Positions 26,889-32,967 of a stretch of 38,638 nt of DNA are shown one piece after another (position 1 is the first letter of the stretch; each line of letters begins with the position of its first letter). The notes below the pieces were generated by a model. It saw only the letters and a list, made by a program, of their open reading frames with translations, was not told the DNA's origin and did not search any database. Location: IMG/VR virus record IMGVR_UViG_3300010392_000147, positions 1-38,638 of that record; one strand, given 5' to 3'. A program made the position numbers and the translations under genes. This stretch comes from a virus.

Positions 26889-27253
26889 TGACTACGAAAC
26901 CCTCAGCAGAAATGCTGGATGACGACGCTCGTGAGTTTGTCGGTTCGTTCGCCTTTGATGGTGATGGGGACTACACGGTATTTCTGAGTAGCCCCTGGGA
27001 CTTCGACGTACTCTCTATTGAAACACAATGTGGTACTGGTACCTCTGCTAGCCTACAAGTAAAAATCGATAACACAGCGATCACGTGGACTGACGCTGCA
27101 GGTACGACCCTTTCGTGTACTACGACTGCTGACATGGACACCCCAAGCTCGGGAGGCTCAGCAGAAGTCTCGGACAACTTCCTGTTCTCTGTATCGAGTT
27201 TCTCGGGCAGTGATCTATTGTTTGTTAATGTATTTTGCCGGAGGGATAGCTGA
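26888..27253 (+). CDS. Hypothetical fibre-associated protein, 121 aa
   Basis: Starts in a TAATG overlap with the fibre gene, so probably translated with it. It is a beta-rich, Ser/Thr/Asp-rich protein (FDVLSIETQCGTGTSASLQV, KIDNTAITWTDAAGTT). This type of small beta sandwich is common next to phage fibres. It could be a fibre tip or chaperone. I cannot assign a family. The stop overlaps the next start. Confidence 0.78.
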   Translation: MTTKPSAEMLDDDAREFVGSFAFDGDGDYTVFLSSPWDFDVLSIETQCGTGTSASLQVKIDNTAITWTDAAGTTLSCTTTADMDTPSSGGSAEVSDNFLFSVSSFSGSDLLFVNVFCRRDS

Positions 27254-27354
27254 TGCTTATCATCTGGGTTTATTTTAAATCAGGCTCCGGCTCTGGTGGT
27301 GGTGGGACTCCTGCCACCCAATGGGGTGGGGGCTTTACTCCTATTCCCGAGTGA
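27253..27354 (+). CDS. Gly-rich micro-protein, 33 aa
   Basis: ATG 27253 overlaps the upstream TGA. The peptide begins with a short hydrophobic run (MLIIWVYF) and continues with KSGSGSGGGGTPATQW, then GGGFTPIPE. The coupling and the compact layout support translation. The composition suggests a tether or a tiny membrane-edge peptide; function unknown. Confidence 0.6.
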   Translation: MLIIWVYFKSGSGSGGGGTPATQWGGGFTPIPE

Positions 27355-27361
27355 GGTTGGT

Positions 27362-27646
27362 GTGGGGTTTATCAACGAAAACAAGATGACGTTGGCTTTC
27401 ATCGGAGGCCTTTTAACTATTGTGACCACGGGAATGGGTGCCACCTGGATGCTCTCCTCGAAGTTCACAGACATGCAAAACCAACTAGACACTGTCAATG
27501 AAGACAGGTATACCCTGACTCAAGCCTCTGAGCGGGCGTTACGGACAGCTATTGCTAATCCGGGTATGAACGTACCCGACCCACGGAACCCTAGTAATAT
27601 TATTGTGGTTCAAGTGAATTCAGAAAGGAACAGTAATGAACATTAA
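27362..27646 (+). CDS. Single-pass membrane protein, possible lysis protein, 94 aa
   Basis: Start GTG 27362, with GAGG five bases upstream; an ATG at 27386 has no site. One N-terminal membrane segment (TLAFIGGLLTIVTTGMGATW) is followed by a polar, probably coiled-coil part (LSSKFTDMQNQLDTVNEDRY). This topology fits an inner-membrane spanin-like or holin-like protein, and the position between fibre and terminase is where T7 keeps holin and spanins. The specific role is not shown by sequence. Confidence 0.72.
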   Translation: MGFINENKMTLAFIGGLLTIVTTGMGATWMLSSKFTDMQNQLDTVNEDRYTLTQASERALRTAIANPGMNVPDPRNPSNIIVVQVNSERNSNEH

Positions 27647-28109
27647 ACTAGAAGACGTCAAGAGTCTTAGCTTTAAACAGATCGCAGCCGTAGTGGCTAC
27701 CGGGTCTGTTGTCGGTCTTATCTCTGGGTGCTCCCAGTTCTGGGTTAAACACGACGTACCCCAAGGTGCGGTAACCGTGGGTTTTCCCGAGAAGGTGAGT
27801 GTTGCGGAGAGTCCAATGTACCGAGACGAATTCGACCGCTGGCAGCTGGGTGTCAAGGATACGTGGGATGCCCGCTTCGATGCGGCCAGCTCAAAGGTCG
27901 ATATTATCAATGGTGTGGCTGGTGCCCTAGTTCAACCTGAGAACCTAGCCGCCCTAGGGTTCAACCCTTATGGTGGTGCGGGTGCTTCGTTTATCCTTCT
28001 TGTCAACATGGTCTTAGGCCAGCGTAAGCTTCGGACCGAGAAGGAAGATAGCTATAACGCCGGGTTGGTCAAGGGACAGGAGGTAACGGATGGATCAAAC
28101 CAAAGCTAA
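27636..28109 (+). CDS. Membrane or lipoprotein of the putative lysis cassette, 157 aa
   Basis: AAAGGA precedes ATG 27636. Residues 15-32 form a hydrophobic segment ending ISGC, which can be read as a lipobox, so it may be an outer-membrane lipoprotein. A second hydrophobic stretch (GAGASFILLVNMVLG) lies near residue 125, so a two-pass holin-like topology is equally possible. It overlaps its neighbours by 11 and 20 nt. Function unknown; the context is lysis and packaging. Confidence 0.7.
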   Translation: MNIKLEDVKSLSFKQIAAVVATGSVVGLISGCSQFWVKHDVPQGAVTVGFPEKVSVAESPMYRDEFDRWQLGVKDTWDARFDAASSKVDIINGVAGALVQPENLAALGFNPYGGAGASFILLVNMVLGQRKLRTEKEDSYNAGLVKGQEVTDGSNQS

Positions 28110-28305
28110 CCTACTGCTTGACCTACTAGCGGATCGACTGATCCGTGAGCTTAGTGAAGACTCACCACACCCTTCAGTATACAAGAATGCGATTGATTTT
28201 ATCAAGGCCGTCAAGATCGAGGTACTCCCAGTACCCGGTAGCAAGGTTGACGAGCTTGATACCAAAGTGAACACGAATGTTCCTTTCCCACGATCTGTGG
28301 GCTAA
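28090..28305 (+). CDS. Small terminase-like protein (gp18-like)
   Basis: 71 aa after AGGAGGT. The segment IRELSEDSPHPSVYKNAIDF resembles the T7 gp18 pattern ADLSDDERRSPQLYNAINKL: a short acidic loop then a helix. The length is a little below gp18 (89 aa). It sits directly before TerL, as in T7. It would recognise concatemer DNA and load TerL. Assigned by local similarity and position. Confidence 0.78.
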   Translation: MDQTKANLLLDLLADRLIRELSEDSPHPSVYKNAIDFIKAVKIEVLPVPGSKVDELDTKVNTNVPFPRSVG

Positions 28306-28338
28306 GAGGCACCCCGGTGAGAGCCGGGGATCTCTTTT
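28304..28338 (+). terminator. Terminator-like hairpin ending at the TerL start codon
   Basis: CCCCGG 28312-28317 pairs with CCGGGG 28324-28329. AAGAG 28304-28308 pairs with CTCTT 28332-28336, and four T residues end at 28338, the base before the TerL ATG. The only Shine-Dalgarno-like bases (GGGGA) lie inside the stem. It could act as a terminator, a translational gate, or both. Confidence 0.75.
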
Positions 28339-29997
28339 ATGTACGATGATCCGGTCAAAGACGACTTCCGTAACTTCATGTTCCTCGCATTCGAGGTCAT
28401 GGGGATTGAACCTCACGATATTCAATACGATGTCGCTGACTGGTTGCAGAACGCTAGCAACCGCCGAATCCTCAGCTGTATGCGGGGGTTTGGTAAGACG
28501 GTGATGATAGCCTGTTACATTGCTTGGCGGTTCCACCAGAACCCCAACAGGTTGCTCCTCGTCCAGTCAGCTTCATCAGAACGAGCAAAGGAGATTGTAG
28601 CTCTAGTAAGGCAGATCCTAGGTGAGCTAGAGATTACAGCCCATCTGGTGCCTGATGGTAGAGACAAGAACATACGTAACCAGGCTCAGCGGTTCGATAT
28701 CGCTATTCGTACCCGCAAAAGCAAGGACCCATCCTTAGCTGCTTATGGGCACCGTTCTATGGTCACGGGCTCTCACGTGGATGAGATTATCACGGATGAC
28801 CTGGAGACAACGGAGAATAGCCTTACGGATGACAACAAGAGGGCCCTGATGGAGAAGATTGCTGAGTACGAGGACATCGTTATTGCGGATACAGACAACA
28901 TTGTAACCCTGATCGGTACACCTCAGACCCAGGAATCTATCTACTTCGCGGCTGAGGAGCTGGGGTATGAGATGATTCGGGTTCCAGCCCGGTATCCAGC
29001 CCTTGATGACGAATTCATCGATACAATCCCTACCTTCTTACGGGATAAGATCACCGCAGATCCGGATATTGTTGGTTTACCTACCTATCCAGAGCGAATG
29101 GACGAAGAATACCTAGCCAACAAGGAATCTATCACCCCACCGGCCCGATTCCAGCTCCAGATGATGCTGAACCCGGCTCTGGCAGACGCTGATAGGTACC
29201 CTCTGAGGCTCAGAGACCTTATTGTATTCGACTGTGACTTGGAAATGTTCCCGGCTCGGCTCTCTTGGACCAACGAGGAAGCCTATCGGAAGCCCATTCC
29301 GGTCGCTGGGTGGCGAGGTGACTACCTATATGGCCCCAGAACAGTTGATGATGAACTGGTTCCATTCAACAGAAAGGTCATGTGGATCGATCCTTCAGGT
29401 CGAGGGGCTGACTCCTGTACCTTCTGTGTCGGGTATGCTGCCCCTAGCTACATATACATACCAGAAATCGGTGGACACGTAGACGCATTCAACGAACAAC
29501 TCCTCACTCGGATGGCAGTGACTGCTTTGAAGCACGATGTCCAAACAATCTTCATTGAGGAGAACTATAATGGTGGTGCCTACGCAGAGCTCCTCAAACC
29601 CGTTCTAAGGCGTTTCGGTGTCCAGGCGGGGGTAGAGCCGGTTTGGGTCACAGGACGCAAGGAGAGCCGTCTCATTGACCTCCTGCGGCCTGTTATGGGG
29701 ACACACCGTCTGGTGGTGTCTTCTGAGGTAGCCAAGCATACTGAACTCCAGTATCAGCTGACTCACATCTGGGACACGAAGGATGCCCTTGAGCATGATG
29801 ACTATGTTGATGCTTTGTGGGGTTGTGTCTCTAGGTTGACACAAACCCTGAACAGAGACTTTATGGTGACTATCGAGGATCAGAAGGAGAAACGACTGAA
29901 GGCAGTTGTAGACGACTTCTGGGAGAAAATGGGCGATCCTATCAAGCGAACCACTTGGCGTCAGAAAAGTGGGCTGAGGAGCCGCAAACGAAGATAG
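28339..29997 (+). CDS. terL: Large terminase subunit (ATPase-nuclease, gp19-like)
   Basis: 552 aa (T7 gp19 is 586 aa). Walker A reads SCMRGFGKTVM near residue 48, Walker B is HVDEIITDDLE, and the motif after it is VTLIGTPQ. The nuclease domain begins with KVMWIDPSGRGADSCTFCVG, whose first Asp is a metal ligand, followed by TIFIEENYNGGAY. The basic C-terminus RQKSGLRSRKRR resembles T7 family ends. It packages DNA through the portal and cuts concatemers. No in-frame start exists upstream before a stop, so ATG 28339 is the start despite the hairpin before it. Confidence 0.96.
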   Translation: MYDDPVKDDFRNFMFLAFEVMGIEPHDIQYDVADWLQNASNRRILSCMRGFGKTVMIACYIAWRFHQNPNRLLLVQSASSERAKEIVALVRQILGELEITAHLVPDGRDKNIRNQAQRFDIAIRTRKSKDPSLAAYGHRSMVTGSHVDEIITDDLETTENSLTDDNKRALMEKIAEYEDIVIADTDNIVTLIGTPQTQESIYFAAEELGYEMIRVPARYPALDDEFIDTIPTFLRDKITADPDIVGLPTYPERMDEEYLANKESITPPARFQLQMMLNPALADADRYPLRLRDLIVFDCDLEMFPARLSWTNEEAYRKPIPVAGWRGDYLYGPRTVDDELVPFNRKVMWIDPSGRGADSCTFCVGYAAPSYIYIPEIGGHVDAFNEQLLTRMAVTALKHDVQTIFIEENYNGGAYAELLKPVLRRFGVQAGVEPVWVTGRKESRLIDLLRPVMGTHRLVVSSEVAKHTELQYQLTHIWDTKDALEHDDYVDALWGCVSRLTQTLNRDFMVTIEDQKEKRLKAVVDDFWEKMGDPIKRTTWRQKSGLRSRKRR

Positions 29998-30030
29998 TCC
30001 GAAGTGAGGTAGAAGGGGTAATAGGGGGGA

Positions 30031-30047
30031 GACTCCTTGAGAGGATG
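30031..30047 (+). promoter_or_regulatory. Promoter-like element 1 (GACTCCTTGAGAGG)
   Basis: Member of a small set sharing GACTC, five bases, then a purine-rich GRG start, recalling GACTC at -11 to -7 of T7 promoters. This copy is the weakest of the set. It follows AATAGGGGGGA. Assigned by eye only. Confidence 0.3.
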
Positions 30048-30111
30048 GGGGAATGAGTAACTAAGGGAATAACCACCATTAGAGAACAAACTAAAAAGAG
30101 AAAGTAGTAGG

Positions 30112-30128
30112 GACTCTTAAAGAGACTC
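30112..30128 (+). promoter_or_regulatory. Promoter-like element 2 (GACTCTTAAAGAGAC)
   Basis: Reads GACTC, TTAAA, GAGAC. It overlaps element 3 by five bases, and both lie within a 9-bp stem (30106-30144). The same purine-rich block occurs at 34951 and 38498. Could be a phage RNA polymerase promoter; the hairpin is the alternative explanation. Confidence 0.4.
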
Positions 30129-30140
30129 TTATAGGGTCCC
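30124..30140 (+). promoter_or_regulatory. Promoter-like element 3 (GACTCTTATAGGG)
   Basis: The closest match to a T7-type promoter core in the window: GACTC, TTATA, GGG. It is one base shorter between GACTC and GGG than T7 (GACTCACTATAGGG). It would fire rightwards through the origin-like region into the accessory genes. Confidence 0.42.
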
Positions 30141-30341
30141 TGCTACACTCTGGTTTCTTCCTAGAAGGTCTCTGGGTTTGAGGGTTCCACATGAGTTGGG
30201 CGTAAAAATTTGGTAGGAATTTGTCTGGGGTGCTTTACTTCTGGACCCGCCGCCGCCCACACCCCCGTGGGGGGGTCTGTTAGGGCTCCGTAAGGGAAAT
30301 CTCTGGGGTGGGTAATTGTTCGGTGAGTGTTTGGATAGACA

Positions 30342-30429
30342 GACCTGTCTGTTTTCAAGTACCCAACAAACCACTAACAGTGACCCCATCTATAAGGACC
30401 TGTCTGTTTTCCCAAACGAGTACCGAACA
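30342..30429 (+). repeat. Imperfect direct repeat, two units
   Basis: GACCTGTCTGTTTTC occurs identically at 30342-30356 and 30397-30411, 55 bases apart. Each copy is followed by AGTACCCAACA (30358) or AGTACCGAACA (30419). The first copy also forms the palindrome ACAGACCTGTCTGT. The unit lies right before the DnaA boxes, so it may be an iteron-like protein-binding site. Confidence 0.75.
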
Positions 30430-30434
30430 GAGAG

Positions 30435-30454
30435 TTATCCACAGGTTATCCACA
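30435..30454 (+). promoter_or_regulatory. Two perfect DnaA boxes
   Basis: TTATCCACA at 30435-30443 and again at 30446-30454, start to start 11 bp, both on the same strand. This is the strict consensus of the high-affinity DnaA box of Gram-negative hosts. AT-rich sequence (TTTGATGGATTTTCATGATT) follows at once, as beside bacterial unwinding elements. It may bind host DnaA for origin firing, transcription control or titration. Confidence 0.75.
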
Positions 30455-30577
30455 ATTTGATGGATTTTCATGATTTTGTTTGTTTAGGTGGAACATTTCA
30501 CTAGGATGAACCGATAGAAAAATATTGAAAAAGCGGGGAACCGATGGTAGGAACCCCGCGTATAGAAAGGGTAGACA

Positions 30578-30703
30578 ATGACACCTAGCATATGGGACAA
30601 CCTGATCCATACACCCTCAATCGTATTGGTGGGATGCTTGGGTCTAGCCCTCGTGTGTGTTGGGGTTTGCCTGATCCTAGAAAGTGAGGATGAAACCGAA
30701 TGA
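30578..30703 (+). CDS. Small membrane protein, 41 aa
   Basis: AAAGGG lies about eight bases before ATG 30578, and the stop overlaps the next start (ATGA). A polar N-terminus (MTPSIWDNLIHTPS) is followed by one membrane segment (IVLVGCLGLALVCVGVCLIL) and a short acidic tail (ESEDETE). This is the first gene after the origin-like region, so probably early. Such tiny early membrane proteins often act on host envelope or entry exclusion; the specific role is unknown. Confidence 0.72.
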   Translation: MTPSIWDNLIHTPSIVLVGCLGLALVCVGVCLILESEDETE

Positions 30704-30921
30704 AACTGAAACAATCTGAAATGTGTACGGAACGCCCTACACCTACCCTAGAATCCTCCTTGCGGACGATCAACAAACTAGGGAACCGGGTTTCCAAACT
30801 CAAGGAACAGACGCGGCAACGCATCGAAGATAACCGAGAGTTGGAACGCAAGAACCGGATCGAGGAACAGCGTTTGCACAACGAAATGATGAGGCAAGGC
30901 ATCATACCCAATTGGGTTTAA
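30700..30921 (+). CDS. Coiled-coil protein, 73 aa
   Basis: ATGA-coupled to the membrane peptide before it. From residue 18 onwards the sequence is a charged helix (ESSLRTINKLGNRVSKLKEQ, then RQRIEDNRELERKNR) with heptad spacing, which should make a coiled coil. It ends GIIPNWV. Family unknown. A GAAA-loop hairpin follows the stop. Confidence 0.75.
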   Translation: MKLKQSEMCTERPTPTLESSLRTINKLGNRVSKLKEQTRQRIEDNRELERKNRIEEQRLHNEMMRQGIIPNWV

Positions 30922-30928
30922 CACACGC

Positions 30929-30960
30929 GGGCGGTATTGTGGAAACACGATAGAACGCCC
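30929..30960 (+). ncRNA. Intergenic hairpin with GAAA tetraloop
   Basis: GGGCG 30929-30933 pairs with CGCCC 30956-30960. TATTGTG 30935-30941 pairs with CACGATA 30946-30952 around a GAAA loop. No T-run follows, so it is not a standard terminator. Its position between early genes fits an RNase III processing site of the T7 early-region type, or an RNA stability element. Confidence 0.55.
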
Positions 30961-30989
30961 ATTCACAATCTAATTACGGAGGATTTGCT

Positions 30990-31307
30990 ATGCAGAAAGC
31001 TGGCAGGTTGGCGCCCAAAGTACGCCCATTGCGTACTAAGCGGGCTATCGCCCAGTCACCCAAACCCAAACAGATACCAAAGCTACCCCGATATCTGGTG
31101 TGTGTGATTCGTGGGCGTACCCATGATCTCGCCCGAGATGCACATGGGGATCTTCTCGGGTTCGGGGGGCTCAAGAGGGCAGAACAGGTCGCTGAGCGGC
31201 TGGAAAAACACGCCCAGCGTACCGATAACGCCCGATATCGTGCTATCCACAGGGACGAGGCAAACAGGCGGCTAAAAAATAAAATGCTGAAACTAGGAAC
31301 CGTTTGA
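30990..31307 (+). CDS. Basic hypothetical protein, 105 aa
   Basis: ACGGAGG lies seven bases before ATG 30990. The product is strongly basic (MQKAGRLAPKVRPLRTKRAI at the start), followed by PRYLVCVIRGRTHDL and a helical charged end (AEQVAERLEKHAQRTDNARY). No domain recognised. The basic charge suggests nucleic-acid binding or an inhibitor of a host enzyme. It is flanked on both sides by GAAA-loop hairpins. Confidence 0.72.
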   Translation: MQKAGRLAPKVRPLRTKRAIAQSPKPKQIPKLPRYLVCVIRGRTHDLARDAHGDLLGFGGLKRAEQVAERLEKHAQRTDNARYRAIHRDEANRRLKNKMLKLGTV

Positions 31308-31918
31308 AACAGGTTGCGTATAGACAAGGGTGCGATATTGGAAACAGTATCGCCACCTATTACAGATAAGCGATTCCCCAACCGATTGTTATTGGGACAA
31401 GGGAACCACTCAAGTTTGCTAGAACCCCTAGCATACACCAGCTTTCTTGAGTCTAATGGTAGAATGGAGTATGCTAGACGCGGATGGTATTCCTACCCGA
31501 TTTAATGGGCGTGATCGCTTGATTAGATCCGTAGGATGGATGCTAATACCATGCCACATGCTACACTCTCTGAGTGTGGAACGCTGGCCGTCCGCTATAC
31601 GAAATACCATAGGGCTATGCTCCGCAACTAAGTCATAGCACCGGTATATTAGGTAAGCATGGTGACTACGCATATCGTCCGATGTGTGTAGGAAGTGTGG
31701 TCGTTAACTGACTAACGAACCACACAAATAAAGGACGCAAAGTAATCGAAGTGAGAGTTATACCACAAAGTATACCCGTTCGATTACCAACAATAATCAA
31801 CCCGACATCCACCTACTAGGTGAATACTAAGAGGTGTTGGGTAAGATCGGTGCCGCCCTGTTTAACGACAGGGTGTGCACCGTTGGCGTTCACTAATCCC
31901 AAGGAAAAGGAGATTACA
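31308..31918 (+). ncRNA. Hairpin-rich untranslated region, candidate structured RNA
   Basis: 611 bases with no convincing gene but many paired segments: 31329-31357 (GAAA loop, 12 bp), 31408-31452 (ACTCAAG with CTTGAGT, inner TGCTAG with CTAGCA), 31458-31497, 31563-31577, 31614-31639, 31666-31691 (11 bp), 31695-31725 (GTGTGGT and CGTTA with TAACG and ACCACAC), 31742-31787 (GTAATCGAA with TTCGATTAC), 31800-31842 (10 bp with inner CACCT/AGGTG) and 31848-31882 (CGGTGC and CCCTGT with partners). Read-through frames here start at TTG without ribosome-binding sites. It ends just before the gene at 31919, so it could be a long structured leader, processing array or separate RNA. Confidence 0.6.
31329..31357 (+). 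ncRNA. Second GAAA-tetraloop hairpin
   Basis: GGTG 31329-31332 with CACC 31354-31357, then CGATATTG 31333-31340 with CAGTATCG 31345-31352, one C bulge, GAAA loop. It has the same design as the hairpin at 30929 and shares the TATTG...GAAACA core. The two flank the gene at 30990. Confidence 0.55.
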
Positions 31919-32434
31919 ATGGGAAATGAAACCAATGTCGTTGTTGTTGAGTCCGCTGAGGCTGCTAAGGATGCTGAGTCTACTCAGGCAGAAACCCAGG
32001 CTGAAGTGAAACTTGAGTCCGTCATCTTCACTATCGACGGGGAAGATGTGGAAATCAATTACACTGCCGACAGTGGGAAGATCGCAGACCAGGAAGCCGC
32101 GTGCTTGAGCATCATTGCGTATGCTGCTCTCGAAGCACGCCGGCAACAGATTCGCAAGGGTCTCAAGAATATTGAGGTTCCTCTGTCTCTGGGGTGGATT
32201 CCTGAAGATCAAGCCCACGAAATCCAGCGGAAAGCCACACGGGATGCCTCCGATGTGGACGCGAAACTCAACATCCTTGTACCCATCATGGAACGCAGCC
32301 ACGCGTTCACTGTTCCTCAAGGTGGGGGTACGGCTACCCCTGCCAATGTTGTTTCGAGTCCAAAGGATCTCAGACAGGCCGCTGTGACTGGTGCTCACAT
32401 GCGTCTCCGAGACATTCGCAACGCGAAGAAGTAA
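31919..32434 (+). CDS. Hypothetical acidic protein, 171 aa
   Basis: Strong site AAGGAG nine bases before ATG 31919; the longer in-frame start at 31820 would pass through a stable hairpin. The N-terminus is acidic and Ala/Glu-rich (VVVVESAEAAKDAESTQAET). A folded part follows (SVIFTIDGEDVEINYTADSG), then helices (CLSIIAYAALEARRQQIRKG). The C-terminus is basic (AHMRLRDIRNAKK). No family recognised. A clean terminator follows. The long structured leader and the terminator make it a single-gene transcription unit, probably well expressed. Confidence 0.82.
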   Translation: MGNETNVVVVESAEAAKDAESTQAETQAEVKLESVIFTIDGEDVEINYTADSGKIADQEAACLSIIAYAALEARRQQIRKGLKNIEVPLSLGWIPEDQAHEIQRKATRDASDVDAKLNILVPIMERSHAFTVPQGGGTATPANVVSSPKDLRQAAVTGAHMRLRDIRNAKK

Positions 32435-32468
32435 GCACCTCCGTTTCCTCGCAAGAGGAATGCCAAGG

Positions 32469-32495
32469 AACCCCCTGAAACATGGGGGTTTTTTG
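32469..32495 (+). terminator. Intrinsic terminator
   Basis: AACCCCC 32469-32475 pairs with GGGGGTT 32484-32490 around TGAAACAT, and the stem runs into a T-run ending at 32494. It closes the unit of the 171-aa gene before the tRNA cluster. Confidence 0.9.
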
Positions 32496-32570
32496 TTTGT
32501 CACCGAATATGCGTTATCATTGGCAAGCACCTCGACGGAGGGAGCCCCTCTGCACTAATGCATGGTGACT

Positions 32571-32645
32571 GGCCCTATCGTCTAGTCAGGTTTAGGACAG
32601 CCGGCTTTCCGCTGGAAAACGTAGGTTCAAATCCTACTGGGGTCA
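32571..32645 (+). tRNA. trnE: tRNA-Glu(UUC), copy 1
   Basis: 75 nt cloverleaf. Acceptor GGCCCTA pairs with TGGGGTC through two wobbles. The Glu-type D arm is GTCTAG...GGAC, the anticodon loop CTTTCCG (anticodon TTC), and the T arm GTAGG TTCAAAT CCTAC. The base after the anticodon is C rather than the usual purine. The first anticodon-stem pair is a G-A mismatch. CCA is not encoded. Confidence 0.85.
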
Positions 32646-32741
32646 TTGTGGGAATCCCGAAGCCACGTTAAACTAAATGAGGGTGCGATGTGTATGGTTG
32701 CCTACCTACCCAGCACAACAACAAACAAAAAGGTAGGGATC

Positions 32742-32816
32742 GGCCCTATCGTCTAGTCAGGTTTAGGACACTCGACTTTCCGTTGAGAGACACAGGTTCA
32801 AATCCTGTTGGGGTCA
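32742..32816 (+). tRNA. trnE: tRNA-Glu(UUC), copy 2
   Basis: 75 nt. The acceptor, D arm and anticodon loop are identical to copy 1, but the anticodon stem is CTCGA with TTGAG and the T stem CACAGG with CCTGTT. The stem differences are compensatory, so it folds well. No encoded CCA. A 97-base spacer separates it from copy 1 and contains no credible gene. Confidence 0.87.
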
Positions 32817-32820
32817 TTGA

Positions 32821-32967
32821 TTCTGGTACCCTGAGACTTCATCAGTCTCTTGTACTGTGATAGAAGGAACCAGCGGGTTGAGTGGTAATCTCGTCAGTAC
32901 CACAAGATAGCCCACTCTCTATCACAAAACCCTCAGTGGTAGGGTGACACCCTATGGCTGAGGTTTA
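32821..32967 (+). ncRNA. Structured spacer RNA between tRNA genes
   Basis: Several stems follow each other: GAGACT 32833-32838 with AGTCTC 32844-32849. A long interrupted hairpin has TGTGATAGA 32856-32864 with TCTATCACA 32918-32926, GGGTT 32875-32879 with AGCCC 32909-32913, and GTGGTA 32882-32887 with TACCAC 32898-32903. Then CCTCAG 32931-32936 pairs with CTGAGG 32958-32963, enclosing TAGGGT/ACCCTA. As an alternative, CTGGTACC 32823 can pair with GGAACCAG 32866 around an anticodon-arm-like hairpin whose loop reads TTCATCA. No gene is visible. Confidence 0.5.

Larger units (their letters stand above)
29998..30577 (+). other. Non-coding region after TerL: possible genome end, promoters and origin
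   Basis: 580 bases without a credible gene. From left to right it holds several GACTC-type elements (30031, 30112, 30124), a 9-bp stem (AGTAGGGAC 30106-30114 with GTCCCTGCT 30136-30144), G-rich and C-rich runs near 30245-30275, an imperfect direct repeat (30342-30429), two DnaA boxes (30435-30454), an AT-rich stretch, and a symmetrical hairpin (GCGGGG 30533-30538 with CCCCGC 30554-30559) just before the first small gene. In T7-like phages the terminal repeat and early promoters lie after TerL; a repeat boundary cannot be seen in a single copy. Confidence 0.6.

Noticed and set aside
30483-30503. TTTAGGTG resembling the SP6 promoter start
   Set aside because: Only eight bases agree and the downstream ACACTATAGAAG part is missing; no other copy was seen.
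30316-30504. 62-aa open frame from GTG in the non-coding region
   Set aside because: It runs through both repeats and both DnaA boxes, has no ribosome-binding site, and its residues look random.
30533-30559. GCGGGG/CCCCGC hairpin as a terminator
   Set aside because: No T-run follows and a gene starts 19 bases later. More likely a leader hairpin.
31314-31638. Two short open frames starting at TTG (31314 and 31447)
   Set aside because: Neither has a ribosome-binding site, and both lie across perfect hairpins. The RNA explanation accounts for the sequence better.
31862-32530. Long open frame (222 codons) on the - strand opposite the 171-aa gene
   Set aside because: It mirrors a well-supported + strand gene, covers the terminator, and no other - strand gene is credible.
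32688-32756. 22-codon frame MCMVAYLPSTTTNKKVGIGP ending inside tRNA-Glu copy 2
   Set aside because: It is protein-like and has a weak GAGGG site, but it is very short and stops within a tRNA gene.
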